A DNA stretch of 64,000 nucleotides from a virus: IMG/VR virus record IMGVR_UViG_3300028283_000002, positions 62,001-126,000 of that record; one strand, given 5' to 3'. A program made the translations under genes and the position numbers. The notes under the pieces were generated by a model, which saw nothing but the letters and a program-made list of their open reading frames with translations, was not told the origin of the DNA and searched no databases. How positions within the stretch are numbered: position 1 is the first letter of the stretch; each line of letters opens with the position of its first letter. This document shows, in pieces, positions 25,308 through 31,613 of this stretch.

Positions 25308-25550
25308 TTATTCGTTCCAATTTTCTTCTCCGTATGGATCTATATCATTAAAAATTCTATTTGTTTTACGTTCTTCCATTATAGGTACATTTTCGTAATA
25401 TTTCGCAAGATGTTGATAATCATACGTGTACCGGTTAAACTTCAATTTCTCTCTTGATATCTCTTCGGCTAAGATAGCTTCTAGTTGTGCAACAACGTCA
25501 AAACCATGATAAGCTTTAAGATCTTCTATATTTTCAGCATTCCATTTCAC
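25308..25550 (-). CDS. Major-capsid-protein-like fragment with DPYGEENW tag
   Basis: An 80-residue protein. NIEDLKAYHGFDVVAQLEAI and ILAEEISREK follow a well-known segment of T4-family gp23 ([ED]-L-[KR]-A-x-H-G-[LF]-D-x-x-x-[EQ]-L-x-x-I-L-x-x-E-I). The match covers about 35 residues. The protein then ends NRIFNDIDPYGEENWNE. It is far too short to be a capsid subunit. With the sheath-like gene at 20899, it suggests that pieces of virion proteins have been fused to the tag. The end overlaps the next gene by four bases. Confidence 0.62.
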   Translation of the reverse strand: MKWNAENIEDLKAYHGFDVVAQLEAILAEEISREKLKFNRYTYDYQHLAKYYENVPIMEERKTNRIFNDIDPYGEENWNE

Positions 25551-25831
25551 GAAGTCCAGTCCTCCTCACCGTAAGGATCATCATATTTATGTTTCTTCAT
25601 GAGAATTTTATTTCTTCTTTTCTTCCATATTTTAACAAAAAATTTCCAAATGCTTTCTAAACCAAATTCCCAAAAAGCTGCGAAAATTAATACTAACGAT
25701 GCTAAAATGTTTAATGGTGTGAAAAATATAGCAAATTCAAATCCCCCTTTATCGCTATCCTCCCACATCGCGAAATAAAAAAATATAAGCAATACAAACC
25801 AAGCGATTAAAAAACCTATAAGCCACCACAT
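25547..25831 (-). CDS. Membrane protein with C-terminal DPYGEEDW tag
   Basis: The ATG at 25831 follows the upstream TAG by two bases. 94 residues: two transmembrane segments (LIGFLIAWFVLLIFFYFAMW and LNILASLVLIFAAFWEFGL), a basic stretch (KKRRNKILMKKHK), then YDDPYGEEDWTS. By the positive-inside rule the tag faces the cytoplasm, so this protein could bring a tag-binding partner to the membrane (inference). Confidence 0.65.
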   Translation of the reverse strand: MWWLIGFLIAWFVLLIFFYFAMWEDSDKGGFEFAIFFTPLNILASLVLIFAAFWEFGLESIWKFFVKIWKKRRNKILMKKHKYDDPYGEEDWTS

Positions 25832-25833
25832 AT

Positions 25834-27285
25834 CTAGTTCTCCCAATTTTCTTCCCCATAAGGATCTAAAGACTTACGCCTGTGATACTCTTCGGGATTA
25901 GTTTCAAGTAATTTTAATTTATCTATCAATATACTATTTTCTTTCATTGCTTTATCTGAAAGTTTCAGATAATGTATAACTTCTTTTTGTACTTCGTTCT
26001 TTTCGTTTATAACTCTTCTTAAAGCTTCTTTAGTCTTCTTTAAATCTTCAACAAGATATTTTTTATTTTCTTCTATTTCTCTGTTTCTTCTATCAAAATA
26101 ATCTTTATGAAAATTTGCTTCTTTTATCCATTCATCAGGCTCACCAGGTAAAGGTGAAGACTCATCTTTCCACCATGTAGTATCTGGAATGTTCCACTTT
26201 TTAGTTTTTTGCGATGATTCTAACTTATCCCTGTAATCAGCGTATTTTTTCTTATTAAGCGTCCACTCTTCTTCTGTTAAAGTTGGTGGGGCGTAAGCAC
26301 GTGCGTTCTCCCAAGACCTTCCTTCTTCGTATAATTTACCACTACCAAACCATCTACCTTCTAACTCACTATCTCTTTGAAAATCTTCGTACCTTTTCTT
26401 TTTTTCTTTCCATTCTTGATCACTCAACACTTTTATTTCACCATCATCACCTTTTTCGATGGGAAGAATAGGGTTAAGTGGAGGATTAAAACCTCTTTTT
26501 TTCATTACTTCGTTCCACTCATCTTCTGTATAGCGTTTATATTTTTCTTCTATTATATTATTATATTTTTCCCTACTGTCACGCAGATGTGGATTTTGAT
26601 CCAACTTCCATAAAGGAATTTCTTGTTGTTCTGTATCTACATTTAATTTAATACCTTTTGGATATTTATGTTGTGATACCTGCCAGGAATAAGGTTTATA
26701 AGGTTCGTCGTAATCCTTAATTTCATTTCTTCTATCTGGATTATTTCTATTATATTCTGTTTGTTTTACAAATTCTTTATATCTCTCCCTATTTTCTGTT
26801 TCAGTTAAACCATGATCAGGTTTATAAATACCACTTCTGAAATCTTCTTTTGGTTTTTGTGTCGCCGTTATGAACGGTCTTCCCTGACTGACTATGTTAT
26901 CAGCCAATTTTCTCACTTCGTCGTGGGTTAATTCTTTACCGTCAACATAATACTTATTATCTTTTCTTGTAACTGCTGGATTTTGTAAAGAAAAATGAGA
27001 TTTACTCGAATATGTTTTCTCACCTTCCGAATTCCACACTTCTGTTATAGGAACAAAAGGTTCTAATCTAGAAACTTCCTTTTCATATTCTTTTGCTACA
27101 TCTTTTATGGACACAAAAGGTTTTTTTTCTTGGTTTTCCTTTTCCTTCAATTCCTCGTAATGGAATACATTATTTCGTGCATCAGGTTCGGAAGAAGAAA
27201 CATCTTTATTTAAATGTAAAGTTTCTTGCCACCATCTTACACCAGACTCATTTGGATCGTATTCACCATCTTTATTTCTTGCCAT
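25834..27285 (-). CDS. Large charged DPYGEENW-tagged protein
   Basis: 483 residues from the ATG at 27285 (a GTG at 27288 precedes it). It is highly charged, Tyr/Trp-rich, with loose repeats around D-E-W-N-E, Q-E-W-K-E-K-K-K-R-Y-E-D-F and E-E-W-T-L-N-K-K-K-Y-A-D-Y. A coiled coil spans about 400-460, and the end is KSLDPYGEENWEN. It looks like an extended scaffold- or linker-type protein. It starts inside the end of the preceding gene (14-base overlap). No known family. Confidence 0.68.
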   Translation of the reverse strand: MARNKDGEYDPNESGVRWWQETLHLNKDVSSSEPDARNNVFHYEELKEKENQEKKPFVSIKDVAKEYEKEVSRLEPFVPITEVWNSEGEKTYSSKSHFSLQNPAVTRKDNKYYVDGKELTHDEVRKLADNIVSQGRPFITATQKPKEDFRSGIYKPDHGLTETENRERYKEFVKQTEYNRNNPDRRNEIKDYDEPYKPYSWQVSQHKYPKGIKLNVDTEQQEIPLWKLDQNPHLRDSREKYNNIIEEKYKRYTEDEWNEVMKKRGFNPPLNPILPIEKGDDGEIKVLSDQEWKEKKKRYEDFQRDSELEGRWFGSGKLYEEGRSWENARAYAPPTLTEEEWTLNKKKYADYRDKLESSQKTKKWNIPDTTWWKDESSPLPGEPDEWIKEANFHKDYFDRRNREIEENKKYLVEDLKKTKEALRRVINEKNEVQKEVIHYLKLSDKAMKENSILIDKLKLLETNPEEYHRRKSLDPYGEENWEN

Positions 27286-27793
27286 CACTCATATCTTTAA
27301 TCTTTTTAACAATCTCTTTTTGTATAGTTTTAGTCAATTCATCTACCATCATCTGCTCAAATTCTTTCATATGCTCTTCATACGTTTTCTTTTTTGTAGA
27401 CTCAGGTGAATCTGGAAAAGTCTTAGGTAATTCTATATCAACGTCGTAATAATCACCTAACATTTTTAATTTATTCCAATCATTTTTGTGAATAGAATTT
27501 CTGTACCATTTAACGTAAAAAACACATAAAGAATTAACAATTAATCCATTCTGTAACAGATAATCGTGACTATCAGAATCTTCCCCACAATCTGTTTCGT
27601 GCCATCCTCGCCACCCGTCATCGTTGAATTTTTCTGGTTTGTCTATATCTGAATAATTTGCTGATCCTCTTTTAGCAAAGCTAAAAGCAGTCTCTATTAG
27701 AAGAGTCAATTCATCGTTGATAGGATCTTTTAACTTTTCTTCTTTCTTAGGTTCCATATATAGAAGAAACCTAGATGTATCATTCCTGTGCAT
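27272..27793 (-). CDS. Hypothetical protein
   Basis: 173 residues from 27793; an ATG at 27757 (MEPKKEEKLKDPINDELTLL) is an alternative. It has DGWRGWHETDCGEDSDSHDY and LLQNGLIVNSLCVFYVKWYR, then a charged C-terminal helix. The Leu-Leu-x-x-G-L-x-x-N-S-L-x-x-x-x-x-x-W-Y pattern occurs in several phage proteins of unknown role. Confidence 0.6.
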   Translation of the reverse strand: MHRNDTSRFLLYMEPKKEEKLKDPINDELTLLIETAFSFAKRGSANYSDIDKPEKFNDDGWRGWHETDCGEDSDSHDYLLQNGLIVNSLCVFYVKWYRNSIHKNDWNKLKMLGDYYDVDIELPKTFPDSPESTKKKTYEEHMKEFEQMMVDELTKTIQKEIVKKIKDMSDGKK

Positions 27794-27962
27794 TTTTATC
27801 TTTTTTAAACCATCCTTTAAATTCTTTCCACGATATAGAATCTGGATTATCTTTCATATCAAACATTCCAAAACGAATAGCCAATACAAAAGCTGCACCC
27901 ATCATCACAAACACCATACAAAATATTAAAAAACAATATAATAAAATCGCTAATCCCATCAT
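27780..27962 (-). CDS. Small membrane protein
   Basis: 60 residues with one long hydrophobic segment (ILLYCFLIFCMVFVMMGAAF), then a charged cytoplasmic tail (SWKEFKGWFKKDKN). Start and stop overlap its neighbours, fitting the tightly packed block. Confidence 0.58.
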   Translation of the reverse strand: MMGLAILLYCFLIFCMVFVMMGAAFVLAIRFGMFDMKDNPDSISWKEFKGWFKKDKNAQE

Positions 27963-28236
27963 AACTTTATAGTTAATAAAAATTTACTACTTTCTTTTAA
28001 TTCATCTAATTTAGTAAATCCGTCTTTTCTAGCCATATCAATCAAAACATTTACAGCTACATCTTCCTATTAATTTTATTAAAACTCTTTCTAATCTTTT
28101 AGCTGATTCAACTGTTATATTTTCGTATAATTTAAATCTTATTGGTTCTTCTTTATCATTTAGAATTTCAGCAACTACTCTATCAACGTCTTTAATGTTT
28201 TTTTTATAATTCACTTTTATAAACGTAATATTTCAT
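27959..28236 (-). pseudogene. Small gene with two one-base frameshifts
   Basis: An ATG at 28236 overlaps the upstream TGA (ATGA), giving MKYYVYK. Removing one A from AAAA near 28215 leads into VNYKKNIKDVDRVVAEILN and VESAKRLERVLIKLIG. Removing one A near 28075 leads into DVAVNVLIDMARKDGFTKLD and a stop at 27959, which again overlaps the next start. The combined protein would be about 91 residues. Two shifts in one small gene suggest real decay rather than chance error, but homopolymer error is not excluded. Confidence 0.5.
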
Positions 28237-28538
28237 TTAGTTTTTAATTCTCTTTTTCTGTTAATAATGATTTCCTCAGCCCTGTAAGCGTCCTGAATAT
28301 TCATTTTCTTAACGACTATATCTTCACCACCGAAACTTGATATAATCAGTGTAGTCCCCCAGAGAGAAGTATCTACTTTCACTGCAGCTACATTAAGTAT
28401 ATCCATACTCATACTATCTTTATTCAAAAGACTTTTGTTCCTTTTACTAAATCTAATAATGTCGTTATCTATCTCTAACACGTAAGGTGTAAAGATAGGA
28501 CCAAGACGAGTAATATCAGATGTGAATTTATTGTACAT
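28233..28538 (-). CDS. Small protein, possible PH-like fold
   Basis: 101 residues. LGPIFTPYVLEIDNDIIRFS, then SMSMDILNVAAVKVDTSLWG and TTLIISSFGGEDIVVKKMN, then a C-terminal helix (QDAYRAEEIIINRKREL). Repeated beta strands plus a final helix match bacterial PH-like domains. Overlaps both neighbours by one to four bases. Role unknown. Confidence 0.58.
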   Translation of the reverse strand: MYNKFTSDITRLGPIFTPYVLEIDNDIIRFSKRNKSLLNKDSMSMDILNVAAVKVDTSLWGTTLIISSFGGEDIVVKKMNIQDAYRAEEIIINRKRELKTK

Positions 28539-28867
28539 TAGGTAAAAATTATAAGATTGTTTTTTGTAGAAATAGCAGATAATTTATTCAAAAGATTTCT
28601 GAATTTTACGTGATAATTTCCAGATTGTGTCCAATCATCAATAAAAAAATCAATCCTATCAAAGATAACCACAGTGTTTTTAGCCCTATCTAAGACTTCA
28701 AACAATTTATCGTTAGATTTATCTTTGAAAGAAATGAGAGTAGTTTTATCAGACAACGGGTACATAACAGCCATTGTTTCAATCACTATGACGTCTTCGT
28801 CTTTAAAATGTTCGAGGAACTTATTTATTTTTTCGTAATACATAATTAGTGATTTTATTTTTAACAT
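28538..28867 (-). CDS. Hypothetical protein with Walker-B-like strand
   Basis: 109 residues (an ATG at 28843, MYYEKINKFLEHF, may be the true start). VIVIETMAVM and TVVIFDRIDFFIDDW resemble core strands of a RecA-like fold, the second like a Walker B, ending NNLIIFT, but there is no Walker A. It could be a degenerate ATPase-like binding domain. It is the first gene of the long minus-strand block, next to a divergent promoter region. Confidence 0.55.
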   Translation of the reverse strand: MLKIKSLIMYYEKINKFLEHFKDEDVIVIETMAVMYPLSDKTTLISFKDKSNDKLFEVLDRAKNTVVIFDRIDFFIDDWTQSGNYHVKFRNLLNKLSAISTKNNLIIFT

Positions 28868-28956
28868 ACAAATATAATAATAAATTTTGGAATAAAAAAT
28901 ATATTGAAAAATAAACTTCTATCTAATTTTCATTTATATAAAAGAAAAGCTATACT

Positions 28957-29586
28957 ATGAAGATTTCCGTAATAATGGCGAGTTTCCTCAACATGCCTGG
29001 AAGAACACAGTTAGACGCTAAATTCAAAAGAGCAGTCACATCCTTCCTTAAACAATCACACGAAGATAAAGAACTTATCATCGTCGCAGACGGCTGCGAG
29101 AAAACAATGCAAATATACAACGATAATTTTATAAATTACGATAATATTAAATTAATTCCTATTCCTAAACAACCACTATACTCCGGTGTTATGAGAAATA
29201 TAGCATACGAAGTGGCTGAAGGTGATATAGTTACATATCTTGACGCTGATGATGTTATAGGCAAAAATCATTTATCTAGTATATTAAATCAATTTGATAC
29301 AGAAAAATACGATTGGATTTATTACGATGATTATATGACTCTTGATAAAGACTTTAAGAAGTTACATGTTAGGGTAGTTGAGCCACGATACGCTTCTATT
29401 GGAACTAGTAGTATATCACATAAGAATCCAAAATTATTAAAAGACGGACAGTATCTTAAATTTTCTACGGGATATGGACACGATTTTGTTTTCGTGATGA
29501 AATTAGCTTCTTTGGGATATAGATTTAAGAAACTGGAAAAGATGCCTGAATATATTGTGTGTCACTACCAAGGAATGGACGTGTAA
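28957..29586 (+). CDS. GT2-family glycosyltransferase
   Basis: 209 residues with the GT-A core: MKISVIMASFLNMPGRTQLD, SFLKQSHEDKELIIVADGCE, GVMRNIAYEVAEGDIVTYLD followed by ADD (the D-x-D metal/nucleotide site), then IYYDDYM and a late GYGHDFVFVMKLASLGYRF. The length equals a single catalytic domain. The acceptor is unknown. Its 3' end overlaps a convergent homing endonuclease by 22 bases. Confidence 0.87.
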   Translation: MKISVIMASFLNMPGRTQLDAKFKRAVTSFLKQSHEDKELIIVADGCEKTMQIYNDNFINYDNIKLIPIPKQPLYSGVMRNIAYEVAEGDIVTYLDADDVIGKNHLSSILNQFDTEKYDWIYYDDYMTLDKDFKKLHVRVVEPRYASIGTSSISHKNPKLLKDGQYLKFSTGYGHDFVFVMKLASLGYRFKKLEKMPEYIVCHYQGMDV

Positions 29587-30380
29587 TTTATCAATTTATC
29601 AAATTCGTCATAATTCTTATTGATTATAATAATATATTTATATTGTTTCTCAACTTCTTCTTTTTGATATTTAATTCTACTGGCAAATTTATCCTTCCAA
29701 TAAGATGATTTTATCTCGACTATAAGATTAAGTTCACTGATATAGAAATCTGAATGATATACTTTATTTATACTATCACATAAGTATTTAATAGATGGTC
29801 CTCTTTCAATTTTAATTCTATCATAGTATTTTTCTAAAAAATCTAATTCGTAAGAACCTTGATAATAAATGTCTGTGTTTCTAAAATTTTTAATTTTATT
29901 ACCGGTTGAAAATGATTTAATTAAAATATCATGATTTTGTGTTGGATTATCACATCCATAATTTTTTCTATATGTTTCTATTCTATCTTCTAAACATTTC
30001 TGTGTCTGCATATTATGCTCCACTCCATATTTTTCAACCATAGTGTGTTTGATTTTATTTATCTTATCACTACTTTGGAAACAGTTTTTAACCCCGTATA
30101 ATTTCATATTAGTTTCTTCCCTTTTAATGTTAGAGCATATACCTTTACATAAATACATTTCAGTTTTGTTTTTTGTAGAATCTATATAAGTTGAATGAAG
30201 TATTTCCCTTTCTGTTCCACAAAAATCACATTTAACTCTTATTTTAGATTTACCTGGCGCTAATTCAATAGGCACATCTATTATGTCACCCAACTTGGTA
30301 TTATAGAATTGTTCATGTTGTTTATAATGAGGAATATTTCCTCTATTCAATCTAATTTTCACTATTTTTGTTAGTATCAT
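29565..30380 (-). CDS. PD-(D/E)XK (EDxHD-like) homing endonuclease with DUF723-type repeats
   Basis: The start at 30380 gives MILTKIVKIRLNRGNIPHY, matching the N-terminus of the 42806 endonuclease (MILSEEVKIRLNYKNKEHF). A C-x2-C zinc knuckle (VKCDFCGTERE) and a second Cys pair follow. Next come repeats of the form K-x-Y-G-V-x-[NH] (MKLYGVKNCFQSSDKINKIK, MVEKYGVEHNMQ, YRKNYGCDNPTQ). The nuclease part is SYELDFLEKYY, VYHSDFYISELNLIVEIKS. It overlaps the GT2 gene 3' end and is preceded by a ribbon-helix-helix gene. Confidence 0.85.
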   Translation of the reverse strand: MILTKIVKIRLNRGNIPHYKQHEQFYNTKLGDIIDVPIELAPGKSKIRVKCDFCGTEREILHSTYIDSTKNKTEMYLCKGICSNIKREETNMKLYGVKNCFQSSDKINKIKHTMVEKYGVEHNMQTQKCLEDRIETYRKNYGCDNPTQNHDILIKSFSTGNKIKNFRNTDIYYQGSYELDFLEKYYDRIKIERGPSIKYLCDSINKVYHSDFYISELNLIVEIKSSYWKDKFASRIKYQKEEVEKQYKYIIIINKNYDEFDKLINYTSIPW

Positions 30381-30519
30381 CTTTTTTCTTATTTTTATCA
30401 ATATAATCTTTTATTATCTTATTAACCAATTTGGATTTAGTTATAAGTCCATCCTCGCAGAAATCATCGAGTTCTTTAATAACTTCTTCATCTAATGTAA
30501 AACTAAAAACTTTCTTCAT
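30352..30519 (-). CDS. Ribbon-helix-helix small DNA-binding protein
   Basis: 55 residues from the ATG at 30519: MKKVFSFTLDEEVIKELDD, FCEDGLITKSKLVNKIIKDY, then a Lys/Asn tail. It has the strand-helix-helix layout of CopG-type repressors. Its last 29 bases overlap the endonuclease start, the same gene pair arrangement as 1230/1378. A promoter-like element lies at 30541. Confidence 0.72.
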   Translation of the reverse strand: MKKVFSFTLDEEVIKELDDFCEDGLITKSKLVNKIIKDYIDKNKKKDDTNKNSEN

Positions 30520-30540
30520 ATTATATCTTATTATTTTATA

Positions 30541-30551
30541 ATATATATTAA
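30541..30551 (-). promoter_or_regulatory. Late-type promoter element
   Basis: Minus-strand TTAATATATAT, 22 bases before the ribbon-helix-helix ATG at 30519. Confidence 0.4.
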
Positions 30552-30563
30552 AAACTAAAAACG

Positions 30564-30592
30564 AAAAAAGATCCCACTGGGGATCTTTTTTC
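30564..30592 (-). terminator. Rho-independent terminator
   Basis: Stem AAAAAGATCCC / GGGATCTTTTT with a four-base loop and T runs on both sides. It lies 35 bases after the end of the minus-strand Fn3-like gene. Confidence 0.85.
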
Positions 30593-30626
30593 ACAATTTA
30601 GCAGGTAAAGTTTTAACCAATGGTGG

Positions 30627-31283
30627 TCATCCAACATTTGTAGCTGGCAAAGTTTGTACCACAGGTAAAGCTGCAGGTGTAATAAAAGTCATATCTTCAC
30701 CGTAGGCGGTTCCAACACTATTAGTAGCCTTTATTCTAAAATGATATAAAGTGCCAGGAATAAGAACTGAAGTACTATTATACCCACCAGAACTTAATTG
30801 TAGTGAGCACATCACTGTTTCATTTCCGTTAACAACTCCAAATGAAGCTTCGTAATCGTAAGTGGTTCCTGTGCCGTAATCAAAATAAACGTGTGTAGAT
30901 TCACCCAGTGGGTTACAACTACCATTGAGAGTAGCGAATGGTGGTGATACAGCGTTCCAATTAGCACCACCTCTAACTTCTTGTGGTCCTTCCGGTGGAG
31001 GTGTACTATCCCATCCAACTAACCCGTAAACCCCAGGTGGTAAATCTTCTATAATGCAGTTATAATCTTCTGCAGCTAAGATCATTTCCTCGGGTGTATG
31101 AGCAGTAATTTGTGGAGCTGGTATGTTCTCAATTGTGCGATACATATTGTTATTAATTTTCAGATCCACCTTAAACGGGGCGATGCCGTCTTGTATGTGT
31201 ATTTTTATCATACCATCAGCCAATCCGTAGCCTGATACAGGTAATACACAACCCCAAAATTTTAAATTGTAATTTTCTTCCAT
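30627..31283 (-). CDS. Virion surface protein with fibronectin-III-like domain
   Basis: 218 residues. The first part contains FWGCVLPVSGYGLADGMIKI and LPPGVYGLVGWDSTPPPEGP. The second half (about 105-205) is Fn3/Ig-like: THVYFDYGTGTTYDYEAS, then VLIPGTLYHFRIKATNSVGT and AYGEDMTFITP, the L-x-P-x-T-x-Y-x-[FY]-[RK]-[IV]-x-A-x-N-x-x-G signature. Such domains decorate phage capsids and tails and help bind surfaces. It has its own terminator. Confidence 0.78.
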   Translation of the reverse strand: MEENYNLKFWGCVLPVSGYGLADGMIKIHIQDGIAPFKVDLKINNNMYRTIENIPAPQITAHTPEEMILAAEDYNCIIEDLPPGVYGLVGWDSTPPPEGPQEVRGGANWNAVSPPFATLNGSCNPLGESTHVYFDYGTGTTYDYEASFGVVNGNETVMCSLQLSSGGYNSTSVLIPGTLYHFRIKATNSVGTAYGEDMTFITPAALPVVQTLPATNVG

Positions 31284-31395
31284 AGTAATAATTACTTTTT
31301 GTCCCTAATAAGAGATTAAGAAAAATTGTTTCGAGTATAATTTAATCTTAACGGGTATCGTATTCTTCCGAAAAGCATCCTATGAGGATAGGCGT

Positions 31396-31466
31396 AGATA
31401 ACCTAATTATTAATATGTCCCTATACGGGTGAGGCTTGTAGCACGTGTAAACACGTATGGTTATTT
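31396..31466 (-). ncRNA. Candidate structured RNA (multibranch fold)
   Basis: AGATAACC at 31396-31403 can pair with GGTTATTT at 31459-31466 (one G-U). Inside are CCC/GGG around TATAC at 31419-31429 and ACGTG/CACGT around TAAA at 31443-31456. It would lie in the 5' leader of the minus-strand Fn3-like gene. I matched no known family. Confidence 0.25.
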
Positions 31467-31515
31467 AACTGACTAGTCAGTATTTGTTATTCGTCCGTGA
31501 TATATATAATAAAAA

Positions 31516-31538
31516 AAGATCCTCTTTTGGAGGATCTT
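31516..31538 (-). terminator. Rho-independent terminator
   Basis: AAGATCCTC and GAGGATCTT form a nine-pair stem with a TTTTG loop, with a poly-A/T flank that becomes a U run on minus-strand RNA. It ends the 31614-34325 transcript. Confidence 0.82.
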
Positions 31539-31613
31539 AAAAAGGTGGACCCAGTGTATTGTATAGTGAAGTGGCACAACTTAACCAAAATCACTGGAAA
31601 TTACCCACCAAAG

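Larger units (their letters stand above)
31284..31613. other. Non-coding gap with several inverted repeats
   Basis: About 330 bases without a credible reading frame. It holds a hairpin ATCCT/AGGAT (31379-31391 region), a nested set of stems at 31396-31466, a 12-base palindrome CTGACTAGTCAG at 31469-31480, a TATATATAAT element near 31500 and a terminator at 31516-31538. A run of GTGGACCC...CCAC lies next to the end of the 903-residue gene. No tRNA is recognisable. Confidence 0.6.

Noticed and set aside
19201-27288. DPYGEE codons conserved only as Shine-Dalgarno sites for the next overlapping gene
   Set aside because: GAAGAA/GAGGAGG runs may help some downstream starts, but internal and N-terminal copies (13234, 41893, 59896) have no following start codon, and codon choice varies while the peptide does not.
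28957-29586. DNA-hydroxymethyl glucosyltransferase
   Set aside because: The GT2 core with A-D-D and no T4 AGT/BGT features gives no support for a DNA acceptor.
31284-31613. A tRNA gene in the structured gap (a TTTCGAGT stretch resembles a T-loop)
   Set aside because: No acceptor stem, D-arm or anticodon arm can be paired around it.
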